From Pampus argenteus (Eukaryota; Chordata; Actinopteri; Scombriformes; Stromateidae): a DNA stretch of 64,000 nucleotides. A program made the translations under genes and the position numbers. The notes below the pieces were generated by a model. The model was not told the origin of the DNA. It did not search any database and saw only the letters and a program-made list of their open reading frames with translations. Positions 50,541 to 62,003 of this stretch are shown one piece after another. Location: positions 20,264,001 to 20,328,000 of the forward strand of contig CM072861.1 in the NCBI GenBank assembly GCA_036937835.1, written 5' to 3'. Positions within the stretch are counted from its first letter, which is position 1. Each line of letters begins with the position of its first letter.

Positions 50541-51174
50541 CGTTTAATTTGAGCGGTTAATTAACGCTAAGTTTGTGTTTTTTAACTGGACCCCAAAAAG
50601 ACTGTAGGCTCCCTGTGACCCTTGGTGGAAATCTTGCATTTGTGTTTTGCTATGTAGAAAGTTATCAGATGGTGATTGAATCGGCGTCTGAAATGTTCTC
50701 TTCGTTTAGCTTAATTTAGCTAAGCTGCTGTTGTGTGAGAATTATATTTACATGAAGATATGGGGAATCTCTATATCCATATTTGCCTCTAGTGTAAAAT
50801 AAATGCTTTCAGTTTATGAACACTAAAGACACTGTTGGTTCAGTCAGACCTGTTTTTCCTGCAATATTTGTTTTATCATTTTAGTGTTTTTAGGATAGTG
50901 TAGGTTTAGGATGCACCCTTTCCTTTGGGTACATACATGGGTAAAAATCATTGTTAAAAATCTGATTGTTTTATACTAATCAATGAGCTTCATTGCCTTT
51001 TGGTATTACTGGATTTATAAAATATTAACATCAGTATGATAGAGGACCATGAGCAGACATTCTCATGTGGTTATTTATCTATTAAAAGCTTCCTTTGTAA
51101 ATAATTGGCCTATATTGTGATAGTAATTGCATGCTAGACTGTAACATGATTGCCCACCTAGTGCTGTTGAGTTT

Positions 51175-51176
<2 letters not shown>

Positions 51177-51220
<44 letters not shown>
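51177..51220. repeat. AT dinucleotide microsatellite
   Basis: About 21 TA units, ending 46 bases upstream of the acceptor of the first hnrnph1 coding exon. Confidence 0.97.
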
Positions 51221-51222
<2 letters not shown>

Positions 51223-51280
51223 GTAGCATACTTAAAAACTGAATAATGTGTCATTTTTCTTCAAAGGATTGTGACCAGTC

Positions 51281-54200
51281 ATGGCTGATGAGGGATATGT
51301 TGTACGAATCAGGGGTCTCCCATGGTCCTGCTCTGTGGATGAAGTACAGAGGTTTTTCTCAGGTAGGTGTAAATCTTTTGTTTTACATGAATCCTTAAGC
51401 AACGGGCAAATGTAGGTATAGTTTTAAAATGATATATTTTAAATGCAGATTGCAAAATTATCAACAATGGAGGCGGCATCCACTTCACCTACACAAGAGA
51501 GGGGCGTCCCAGCGGAGAGGCGTTTGTCGAGTTGGAGACAGAGGAAGACCTGAAGATTGCAGTGAAGAAGGACAGAGAAACTATGGGTCACAGATATGTA
51601 GAGGGTGTGTATAACTGATTGTTTCCATAACTCCTTTTGTAATTGGCACTGTCATTGTGTCTCTCTAAAGCCGTGATAACTAATGTTTTGTGTTCTGTGA
51701 CATAGTGTTTAAGTCCAACAACGTCGAGATGGACTGGGTCATGAAGCACACCGGTCCAAACTGTCCAGAGACGGCAGGAGATGGGCTCGTCCGGCTTCGA
51801 GGCCTTCCCTTTGGCTGCAGCAAGGAGGAGATTGTACAGTTTTTCTCAGGTAAGAAGTCATCCTCCTCAGTGGTAAACTAGCTGTAATTTTGGTTAAAAA
51901 ATGAGTCTTTCTTTTCTTGTTTCCTTTCTCTTACGGACACTGACCAGTTCCTACATCTGCTTTACGAAGACGGCATGACAATGGAAAATAATTGTAGCGC
52001 ATTGTATGTTGCCTATTCCAATAGTAAAATGCATTTTGTTTTTGGGTCAGTGACAGTGAGGAAATGGCACTGGAAAAGGAAGCTAGTAAAAGTTAAACTG
52101 AGAAAATATTTCTTTTGTTCAAGGGCAGGAATCTGTTATACAAACACCCTTTCCCATCTTTGCCCATCATATCCACCTTTAGCCCATATTCATCACTACT
52201 TTTCTTTAATTGGGTCCAATGTTGTGAAACGGCTTGGTTACATTCACAATTTGTCTATGCCTAATGGTAATCTACTAATGATGGAAAGGATCCCACTCAT
52301 CACTGATTGGACAGTCTCTTACCCTAGTGCCATTGTTTCTTTTTCCTGTTTCCTCACACCCTTGTCTTTTAAAAACATTTTTATAGAGTATATGCCACAT
52401 GTTAGATTAGTACCTAATGGGAAAACTGTAATTTTAACTCATGTCACCTACCAGGATCTTGTTCTCTCTTCATCAACACACCAGTACTAGCCTGATGTCC
52501 CACACAATGCCCTTCTTCATATTCTTCCTCTATCCTCTCATTTCTATTTTGCCCCAAAACACAGTAAATGTAAGTCATTTAAATTGCCAGTCACTGGTTA
52601 AAAACTGAACTGGTATGTGTGATGATGTATAGAGTTTTCCATAAGTTTTCTCTCTCTCTTTAGAGAAAGTTCTCTCTCTCTGTGATTGGGCATGTGATTT
52701 AATATGTCCCCCGCTGGGGTTATCTGTCCTTGGGTTGAAGGGTTGGAAATCGTGCCAAATGGGATAACATTGCCGGTGGACATCCAGGGGAGGAGTACGG
52801 GGGAGGCCTTCGTGCAGTTTGCTTCACAGGATATAGCTGAAAAGGCTCTAAAGAAACACAAGGAAAGAATAGGGCACAGGTGGGGATGGTTGGTTGGTTG
52901 GCTGGATAAGTTGCTTTTCTTATGGTGTGCACTCTCAACATGTGAACCAAATACAAAACTGACACTACAATGATCTTGGCTAATTTTACGCATTTTTGTA
53001 ATATTTACCGCAAACACTAATTGTCATGTTGGATCCAAGTATGCCACACATTCACAATGTCCAATGGGAAGATTAGTGCTTGGGCACCATTCAAAATATC
53101 CTGAAAGAAATCCTGAATTAGAGCACATGCTTAATTTTGAGAATAAATGGTGTCTCGGTACTAAACATCAGTCCAGGTTGATAAATGGTAAGGAGTATTC
53201 CTGGTGGTAAAATCAGAGGGCCACTGTACACAAGGATCTGGAGCCCACTGTCACAGGTAATGCTTAGAGTGGGCTGCAGAAGGGCTGGAGCCCTCTCTGT
53301 CCCACTAAAACCAGGACAATGGCTGTCATGGCAAGGACACAGGACGCTGTATCACAACATATTGAATCAGATCTGTAATTCATTCCAGGTAACCATAAGA
53401 AAAGTTTAAACGTAATTAAGGCCCTTATCAATTTGGACAGCTTCCTTCTTTGCAAGTTTTTAATTTATTCGTAACTAGCATAAAGTATTCAAAGATATTG
53501 CTACGTATGGACTATACCATGACAGCATCTGCATAGCCCAGTTTCATCAGTATTGAGCAAATGCAGTCTTTCCTGATCCATTCCCCATGCCCTCACTGTG
53601 GTATCTCTATGCTCTTAGGTACATTGAGATCTTCAAGAGTAGCCGTGCTGAGGTGCGGACACACTACGAACCCCAGCGGAAGCCTATGGGCATGCAGAGA
53701 CCCGGTCCCTATGACCGGCCGTCTGGTGGTCGCGGCTACAACATGATGGGCCGAGGGGGATCCTATGACAGAATGCGCCGCGGAGGCTACGGAGGAGGTG
53801 GGTGTCAACAGGACTAAAGAACTGATATTAACTAGTGCTGTTTAGAATAATAATAATAATAACTCTTGTCTCTTCATGCTAAAGCTGCGAAAAAAGCATT
53901 AATAAGATTAGAACGTAAAGTCCTCCATAAGACCTTGTGCTAATCTTGATTATGTATATTCAGGTGTATCAGATGGACGGTATGGCGATGGTGGGTCTTC
54001 CTTCCAGAGCACAACAGGCCACTGTGTCCACATGAGGGGGCTGCCTTACAGAGCCACAGAGACAGACATCTACAATGTAAGACACGGTTTTGTCTTCATT
54101 ATGCAAAACTGATGGTTCACTGCCATCCGACGTATACTCTCCATGTCGAAGATGTTTGGCTTGTATTTTAAAGTGTAACACTGCTTTATGAATCCTTTCT

Positions 54201-55077
54201 TGTTCACATGTCGTAGTTCTTCTCGCCATTGAATCCGGTGCGAGTCCACATTGAGATTGGTCCGGATGGCAGGGTAACCGGAGAGGCAGATGTAGAGTTT
54301 GCGACGCATGAAGATGCCGTCGCAGCCATGTCCAAAGACAAAGCCAACATGCGTGAGTTTGAGTCTATCACCCTCTCAAATCCTCTTGCAGATGTATGCA
54401 GATGCTCATGGTCTCTTTCCCTCTGCTCCTCAGAGCACCGCTATGTGGAGCTGTTCTTAAACTCAACAGCAGGTGGCAGTAATGGAGCGTACAGCAGCCA
54501 AATGATGGGTGGCATGGGTGAGTGTTTCTAACAGAAGTTGTGAGACCAGTGACTTCTGTTTTGGTGAAAAGGCTTCCACACTTCTGTTGCTTTAATGTTG
54601 TCTCAAACCTGATGCGATCTGTCCTCTTTACAGGAAACCAGTCGTCTTACAGCGGCGGCCAGCTGAGCTCGGGGTATTCTGGTGGATACAGCAGCCAAGG
54701 AAACATGGGCGGCTACAGTGACTATAGTGAGTGTCAGCTCTGTTTTAATTAGGTTCTGCATCGACCCTGAAGTTTACTTTTTTCCCTACATCACATCTTT
54801 TACTTGACTCTTCATAACTCAGCAGTAAATAAGGATGTAAATCACAATATTTTACTGTGTATAAGATGTCAGTTACAGACAGGTTTTTAGTTTAAAGGAC
54901 AGATGCAGTGTTTTTTTCTGTGTCTGACTTCTTGATGAACTCCGCGGTCCTATAGTGTGTATTTTCTCTCTCTTGTTAGGTAACCAGGGCGGAATGGGAA
55001 GCAGTTACTACGGCGGCGGTGGAGGAGGAGGCAGCAGAGGCTCTATGAATGGACTGAGTGGGGGATGGGGAATGTAG
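51281..55077 (+). CDS. hnrnph1: heterogeneous nuclear ribonucleoprotein H1
   Basis: Nuclear RNA-binding protein that recognises G-runs and controls alternative splicing and polyadenylation. Coding exons: 51281-51362, 51449-51604, 51706-51849, 52741-52879, 53619-53797, 53964-54076, 54217-54352, 54434-54517, 54634-54726 and 54980-55077, totalling 1224 bp and 407 aa (human 449). Quasi-RRM1 spans about residues 10-90 (VVRIRGLPWSC), qRRM2 about 106-185 (LVRLRGLPFGC, GRSTGEAFVQFAS) and qRRM3 about 253-330 (HCVHMRGLPYRAT, GPDGRVTGEADVEFATHEDA). A Gly/Tyr/Ser-rich tail ends GLSGGWGM. The start follows an acceptor at 51266 and has G at -3 and +4. The central Gly-Tyr exon of mammalian H1 is missing between 53797 and 53964. 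The tail shows some hnRNP F-like wording, but synteny with rufy1 supports H1. Confidence 0.95.
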
Positions 55078-55228
55078 TTTTTTTTGTTTTTTTTTGTTCC
55101 CTTATGTTGACATGTTTTTGTTTTTTTTAAACTCAGCATTTGGCTGGAAGGACTGGAAATGTAAGTCTCATCTAGTAAACATAGGGTAGGGTCAGGTGAG
55201 GTTTTGAAAATATTGAGGAGTAGGGTTT

Positions 55229-55234
55229 GTAAAA

Positions 55235-55268
<34 letters not shown>
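55229..55268. repeat. A8/T31 homopolymer tract in the hnrnph1 3' UTR
   Basis: A run of A followed by about 31 T. It would give a long U tract in the mRNA and may be length-polymorphic. Confidence 0.9.
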
Positions 55269-55272
<4 letters not shown>

Positions 55273-55787
55273 GGATGATCTTCAGAGAGAAGTGCGATCA
55301 TCTGGTATCACAAGTGTGTCAGAGAGCAATGCTGTTTGTCTTCCTCTTTGCTCACAGATTTGACACATCACAGAAACCGTGCTTTAAATTTTCCTTTACC
55401 GGAAGTGTGCCGTTTTTGTGTTCTCGGTCTCCAAACACTTGGCTGTTCCTCAAGATTAACTCATCTTGTGCTGGTGGCTTTTAACATTAGTTTCAATGTC
55501 TGAGTGCATGAACAAAAAAATCCAAAAATGTCTGGTATCCTCTGTTTAGACCTTGTTTCACCTTTATATATATATATATAGTATTTAGCCTTTTTTTTAT
55601 TTCCAGAGGAAATGTCAATCTGAATTTGAGACTTCACATATTCAGAGCATGTTTTGTTAAGGTGTGACTGTTGATGGAAGCAGTTTTTCTTGATGAGGGC
55701 TATATCAAGGGCAACTGAATTTCAAACCTGCTGACATGAAGGTTTCTACTGCTTCAAATGCTATTTGTATTTCCTGTGCACAAAGTG

Positions 55788-55793
55788 AATAAA
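55788..55793 (+). terminator. poly(A) signal of hnrnph1
   Basis: AATAAA within GTGAATAAACTAG, preceded by TGTAT elements. Cleavage is expected roughly 15-25 bases downstream. Confidence 0.7.
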
Positions 55794-55839
55794 CTAGTCT
55801 GGAATATCTAATTGAAACAAGCATTGCAAAACAGGAGGC

Positions 55840-55845
55840 TTTATT
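55840..55845 (-). terminator. poly(A) signal of rufy1
   Basis: TTTATT on plus (AATAAA on minus), about 700 bases past the rufy1 stop codon. Expected cleavage near 55815-55825 abuts or overlaps the hnrnph1 3' end. Confidence 0.6.
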
Positions 55846-56544
55846 AATTTTAACAAATATCTAGATTAAAAAAAAACACTCTGGTCATCATGCCCAAATG
55901 ACTTTAGAAAACAGCTTTGTAGCAATTTACACAATGCACAAAACCCTGTTGTTACACATTCTAAAATAGTTTGATTTAACATTCTAGTCATTTATACAAT
56001 GATTTTGTATGAATCCAGTAGGGCTCCAAATCTGTTAGAAGTGGTTGACAAGTTAAATAATATCAAAAGTACACATGTTCTCTATGAACACGTAGTCTCA
56101 ACAAAAGCTGAAAATCAAATGTAAGCTTGATGGGGCTTTAACATAATCTATATCCAATGGTTTAATAAGAAAGGCGACACATTAAAATGGTCAGTGTGTT
56201 AAGTGAGTACCAAACTTTTTGAGACCCTGCTGCACATAATCACAATGAAATATTGATCACAAGCAGGCCAAACCACTTCAACGTCTATGCAAAGTCAAAT
56301 CTCTAAAACAAAGTCTGCATAAACTGTGATAGCTCATCCTATCAGTGTTAAAAAAAAAAAAACTGCCCCTTATTTGATACATGTGAACTTGCGTTCCTGA
56401 ATTTCAGGTAACTTTGGAAACGTAACACCAAATTACATTTCCCTAAGATTTGATGATTTTTCTAAGTAGGTGTAGTTAAAAAAAATCATAGTGGGTGCTG
56501 TGTTAGAAAGCTTTAGTAGAAATAACTGCATAAACTTGTAGGTG

Positions 56545-59500
56545 TCAGGAAACTGTGGACGAGCTTCTCTGCAGCAGGAGAGAGTGGCACACGTCGCACA
56601 CCCGCACAGGTCGAGGATAGGAGGGTAAGGCCAGCTCATTACCGGAGCAATTGTTGCAGTAAATGTCTCCACAGTTTCTACAGTGGTGCTGGAGAAAAAA
56701 AAAATACACTGCTTGAAATGACTAATGATGCAGATTACATAAAACTAATAAACAGGCACCTACCTTTCTGCGTGCAATGGAGAACTCCTTCTGGCACTGT
56801 TTGCAATGTGTAGCCTCGTCATCTTTTAACCAGGCGTGGCCCTGATGGGAGTGATGGACAAGATAAAACTTCTGACTGATAGATTTTCAATTAGACAAGT
56901 ACATCACCCTGATTTAAAGATTTTTACCTTCAGGGCTTTGTTGACCTCTTTGAAGTCCTCCATCTTGAGTTTAGACCTTTCATGAAGATGACACACAAAT
57001 ATGATGTGAAATAGTATTACTATCAAAAAAGAAAAAAAAGATGACTATTACAGTACTGACTGGCTGAGATGCAGTCCCATCTCTTGTAAAGCCTGTTCCT
57101 GCTGCTCACACATCTGCTGCAGCTGCTGCTTCTCCTGCTTCAGATCCTCCAGCTCCTGCATCACAGAAATAAACATAGGCATGTTATTTATATTATATTC
57201 AAAACGGGAACCATTAGAGCAATTTATGCCAACTGCTCATTAAACAGGTATGAGAAATAAGCTCTGCTTTAGCTTTCGTAAAAGTGGTTATTTTGGAACC
57301 GTGTCTGGTAGTTTTATTCGTGTATTTTTATTTTCCGCAAATAAAAATGCATCAGACATATAAATGTTGCCACTGTTCGTCCTCAGTTTGAAGGACGACT
57401 TCACTTCCTGAGGTAACTGACCCTAACTCTCATGTGAGTGTGACACTGACCGTGTGCAGGCCCTGGAGTTGTTGCAGCTGTGTGCGGAGTTCAACGCTGT
57501 TGTCCTGCTCCCTCTGAAGCGCTTTCTGCAGGCCTTGTCTCTGCTCCCTCTCAGTCCGCAGCTCATTCTCTAAACCCAGTCTGAGCACAGACGAGAGAAC
57601 ACGGTGACGCTCAAATTCAATTTCACCCTGTATATCATGTACACGTTTAACATATCAATCAACGTAAGAACTGATCGTTGCTACCAATCAGATGCACTCG
57701 ACGTGTACGACTCGGAAACATATTTTAACTTCAGTAACAGTTTTGGGAGACTTGTTGAAGTGTATGTGTAAGAAAAGGAGAAGAAGAATCATTTCTGTTC
57801 CTCAGTGTAGAGTTGAGACTGGTTATTTGAATCAGAACAATATTTCAGATCAAATATTATTAGACTGGCTTGTCTCAGGATGGCTCTTTTAATTTTGTCT
57901 CTTGTTCCATTTACCCTGTAATGTTATTTTATCATTCATGAGGATTTCTGTTTTATTTTTTCCCCCTTAACCATGCATGTCTTCACCTTAGTGTATCCAG
58001 ATCAGTCAATTGTTTCTGCAGAGCATCTGCTTTTCCCTCCAGCTCAACCCTCATGTCTTTGTCTGACTGGTCGCTTTTTTTACGCTCCTGCTCTGAGTTC
58101 TGTAGTCTGTGACACAAAAAAAAAAAAGGACAAACATATTAATAATACTATAATAATAATAAATAAATATGCATTCATCATTAAATATGATTAAATGCAC
58201 AGGAATTCACAGATGCACAAATGCATACCTCTTCTCTAGTTCCATCATGGCCTTCTCCATTTCATTCATCTTCTGCTCAAGCTGCACAGCCTCTTCTTGC
58301 TTTCTTTCTGCCTCTCGTTCCGCGTCCTGAAGAGCCGCACAGGTCGCATATAAATGTACATTCTGTGTCAGTGAGCGTGCGAGAGAACTGAAAAGTGTCT
58401 TAAATACCTGTGCTTTGTGGAACATTTGAAGGTTAAGAGTCTTGACTTGGTCGAGCTGGAGTCGCAGGGCCGCCAGTGTGTCCTGTTTCTCATGCGAATC
58501 CTTCTCCAGCAGCTTCATGGCCACCTCAATCTCTTGCTTCAGCCCCACCTGCAGCTCTAACTCGCGCTCCAGCTCCTAATATTGTGCATTGCACGCATAC
58601 ATAAAGGCATGAGTCAAATTCAGTTATGTAGTCTGGTCACGTACGTCACGACAGATTGTCCTTGTGGTAGAGACACTTCTTTAAATAAACCACACGGGCT
58701 TGTGCGCTTTGTTGGCAGGCATCCATCCTACTATTTACAAAACACTGAGTGGCCAAATGACGGATCAACACACACCATACTCACACCACTGGATTCTTTT
58801 CTTATTATTCATTAATAATGGAGTACATAGACTTCATTTTATCCCTTCTCCTTTGCTTATGACAAAATTACAAAAATTACCATGCAGTTTTTTTTAATCT
58901 GTATATTTTGTTGTCTTGTATGTTTTTGTTCTGTATTAGATTTTATTCATATATGGTCCTTATGGACAATTTCTTGTATTTAATGTGGTTATTTGTTACA
59001 ATACGCATACCTGCAAACACTTGATCCTTAAAATGTTTCCTACATATGTTGTAAATCAATTTCTTAATATTATTATTCCTGTTGTCTATACTTGTATTTA
59101 GGCTTGCCTTTGTATACTGGTATTGTTTGAATTCGGTGTCATTTCATTTAACACTATAGGTCGAATTAACCCCTTATGACATCATCAGGGTCACGTTTTC
59201 AAACTTTTGTAATGTCCCCTTTAAGAGCCACAGAACATATTATAAAAAGTTGTTTTCACAGGCTGAGTAGTGTAAACTGAACTTCATGTGTAACATCTGT
59301 AGAGTGCCCCTTTAAGCAAGTATATATATATATTGCCATATTCTAGCGCTGTAGCATGTCGATACCTGACCTGGCGAATGCGCTTTTCCTCTCTGTACTG
59401 CGTCCACACCACATTGTACATCTCATCCAGACCCTGTCGAGTTTGTTTGTATGTCTCCAGCTCCACTTGGCTGTCTTGAAGCGCTGCCTGGAAATACAGA

Positions 59501-61645
59501 CACATCATATAATTTGTAAAAAAAAAATTATTTCAGATTTGTGCGTGGTTTAGTTAGAGATGCATTCTGACCTCTTCCTTTTTCTGGCTGGACTGCAAGA
59601 TGGTCTCATTCTCCTTTCTCAGCTGTTCCTGTTCTTCCCGCAGAGAGTTGATTCTGTCAGTCGCTGCTGTCAGCTAACGAAAAAAACAAACACACAAAAA
59701 CCACACACACACTTGTCAGTCAGGTGAAACACACCAACTGAACACAGAAGCTATGCTGACATTAGAGAGGAATGCTGATTGATGATTGGTGCTATCTAAA
59801 CACTTCCTGCATACCCAAAGTACAAGCACAATCACGCAAGTGTTCACACAGAGTCCTTCTGACCTCCTCTACAAGTTTGCTGTTGGTCTTCTCTAGAGAG
59901 TCCATCTTAGCCTGAAGGTCAGTGACGGTGCCACTGAGGTGACGATTTAACTCCTCAATGTAATGCTTCTGGTCCAAGATGGCTGTCAATTTGTTATCAC
60001 TGAAAAACATAAGAATGAGTCGATAGAACTGTGAGGGGAGAAGAGTGGTGTGCAATATGAGTAGTAAAAAGGTAGTTTAAAGCGAACACTCACTCCTTTG
60101 CAGTCTCACTGTTAACAGGGTCTTTCAGGTAAAGGGAGAAGTCAATCACTCCCACCTAATTGAAAAGAAAAAATGATTACTATATACATCCTGATCAACT
60201 TGATTCTCAAAAAAGAAGATGAAGTGTGCACTCACCTGAGAATCAAGATCTTCTCCTTTAATACAGAGGTTAGCATCAATTACGTTGAGCCCCACGAGCA
60301 GTCCCCCAATCACCGCCCCCTCCTCCTCCATCATCAATGCTCCAGAGTCATAAAACTCACTAGGATGACACAGACGTGGAGGTGATTGCAAGTAGTAGCA
60401 TGTGGAGTAGGGGAAGGGGGTGTGAATATGCCTGATATTTAGCCCACATAACTAATCACCGTAACTAACCTCAGGAGATCTTTGCGGTCCAGCAGGGCTT
60501 TCATATAGTCGGCCACTTTCTTTTGCATGAGTGCTAAATGTAGCCAAGCCCTTCCTCTTCCCACACCGGTCCTGAGAGGGAATAACAGAAAAAAAAAATA
60601 AGCTGCCAATAGTTAAATATGTGTCAAGGTTTGCAGGGAAATGGTTGGCGATGGCATACTTAATGCCGGGCAGGTCTCTGGCACTTGTGGCAATATTAAT
60701 AGACTCCGGACACAACTTCTCAACCAGCTCCAAAGGTCCCCAAATGGATTTGTTCTGACCGATGAAGGATTTCTTGACTGAAAAGACAGAACGTTAAAAG
60801 ACCATCTGATTTTTTTTTTTTTTTTTTTCCATGTACAGCATCACAGAGTGGACTGTCTCACCTTTTAATCCATGTTTGAGGCAATGCTCCAGGACAACAA
60901 AGAACTGCTGCAGAGGAGGGTACTCTGAATCCAGCGTCCTGCCCAGACTCAGCGAGGACTGGATTAACACCTTAATGCTCAGCTTCATCATGCTGAGGAG
61001 GTTGGATCTTTCTATTGCCATGGGGTCTTTGGGGGGCAGCACTGTATAAGATGCAATGCAAAGAAGAAAACATTGACATGAGCTCAGTCAGACTGATGCA
61101 GGCTTAGTGGAGACAACGTTTGTACACGCTTATTACTTGACAAACACTACACAAAGCAGCATTTGCACAATCACTAATCCATAAAATCCCTGTTGTTCAT
61201 TTAGTCATGTGTCCTGACATCTGACGCCCAGGAGGAAGTACTGAGTGTGTGCAATGTTTCATGACTTTACATAAACTAAAGACATTAGTTTAAGAGTCAA
61301 AAGGTCAGTAACAGTTTGCAGCCTACCTGGAAGTTTTTTTGACGTGTTGTTGAGCTCATTCTCGGGCTCCTTTTCCGTCGGGCAGCTCGCAGCGGGTGTC
61401 TGTGCGGGGTTTCTCGGGGCAGTAGCGTAACTCACCCCGCTGCTAATCGTCTCCGTGGCCTTCCGAGCCAGTGATAGGATGGGAGCTGACCAGCTACTCT
61501 CCGCCGCCTCCGGAGCAGACTTCTCGCTGTCGGTGTCGCCAAGCTCACCGTCAGTCGCGGCTTCCAAGACTTGGAGCTCATCTTGCTGTTGCTTTTCTTC
61601 GCCATCCTCAACAGCTGTGTTTACTTCCCCTGACCCGTCAGCCAT
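56545..61645 (-). CDS. rufy1: RUN and FYVE domain-containing protein 1
   Basis: Early-endosome Rab4/Rab14 effector. Seventeen coding exons: 61327-61645, 60862-61041, 60660-60777, 60470-60571, 60236-60359, 60094-60155, 59864-59999, 59572-59673, 59371-59487, 58408-58575, 58229-58326, 57987-58106, 57451-57580, 57061-57155, 56928-56976, 56764-56841 and 56545-56688. They total 2142 bp, 713 aa (human 708). An acidic N-terminus with WSAPILSLARKAT is followed by the RUN domain at about 115-300 (MMKLSIKVLIQSSLSLGR, LQQFFVVLEHCLKHGLK, LMMEEEGAVIGGLLVGLNV). A long Glu/Gln/Lys coiled coil spans about 310-640. The FYVE finger from about 653 keeps CxxC pairs and the RRKHHCRNCG phosphoinositide-binding motif, ending in VRVCDVCHSLL. 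The ATG at 61643-61645 has a strong context. An upstream in-frame ATG at 61780 is probably outside the mRNA. Confidence 0.96.
58576..59370 (-). other. rufy1 intron 9, possible repeat remnants
   Basis: About 0.8 kb. The segment 59150-59320 has CCCCTTTAAG twice (near 59216 and 59307) in wording typical of dispersed fish repeats. No boundaries or coding sequence could be defined. Confidence 0.35.
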
Positions 61646-61688
61646 GTTTGCCCTCCCCCTCCCGTCTCCACGGCTATTCACGTGACTA

Positions 61689-61851
61689 TTCCTAGGCTGG
61701 CGAATGACCCTCCTTACTCTGCCTCTGATTGGCTTATTCTGACCAATCGAACTACTAATACCTAAATCTAACCAACACAATCAAGGAAGACAACGAATAC
61801 TAGCCAATCAGAGGAAGTGTAGGGCGGGTCATGACTTCGCCATCCTAGGAA
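61689..61851. repeat. palindromic CCAAT-box element, copy B (rufy1 promoter)
   Basis: Inverted arms 61689-61734 and 61802-61851 agree at 41 of 46 aligned positions with one 4-base gap. Both carry TTCCTAGG, TGGCGAA, TGACCC and CCTCTGATTGGCT. The minus strand aligns throughout, centre included, with copy A near higd2a (shared GACCCGCCCTA, TTGGCTAGTA and GTTGGTTA-type centre). It lies 44 bp upstream of the rufy1 ATG and supplies at least two CCAAT boxes, plus CCAATC at 61743. Confidence 0.78.
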
Positions 61852-61900
61852 GGAAAATGTGGCCAACTGTTTTCTTCTTTGGATCTGTTGTCAGCCTTTA

Positions 61901-61914
61901 CCGCCATCTACTGG
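61901..61914 (-). promoter_or_regulatory. CTCF-like motif, reverse orientation
   Basis: The minus strand reads CCAGTAGATGGCGG, identical to the forward motif at 15954-15967 and a full match to the CTCF core. It lies about 50 bp beyond palindromic element copy B. Confidence 0.5.
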
Positions 61915-61943
61915 ACTGGAGTCAGCACTACTGTACACATACA

Positions 61944-61946
<3 letters not shown>

Positions 61947-62000
<54 letters not shown>
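61947..62000. repeat. AT dinucleotide microsatellite
   Basis: About 27 uninterrupted TA units upstream of rufy1, 33 bases from the CTCF-like motif. Confidence 0.97.

Positions 62001-62003
<3 letters not shown>

Larger units (their letters stand above)
55078..55800 (+). other. hnrnph1 3' untranslated region
   Basis: Non-coding from the TAG at 55075-55077 to the AATAAA at 55788-55793. It contains T-rich tracts and a short TA repeat near 55562-55581. Confidence 0.65.

Noticed and set aside
51975..52490. 171-codon plus-strand open frame in hnrnph1 intron 3
   Set aside because: Chance open frame in AT-rich intron. The composition is not protein-like and the flanking exons join without it.
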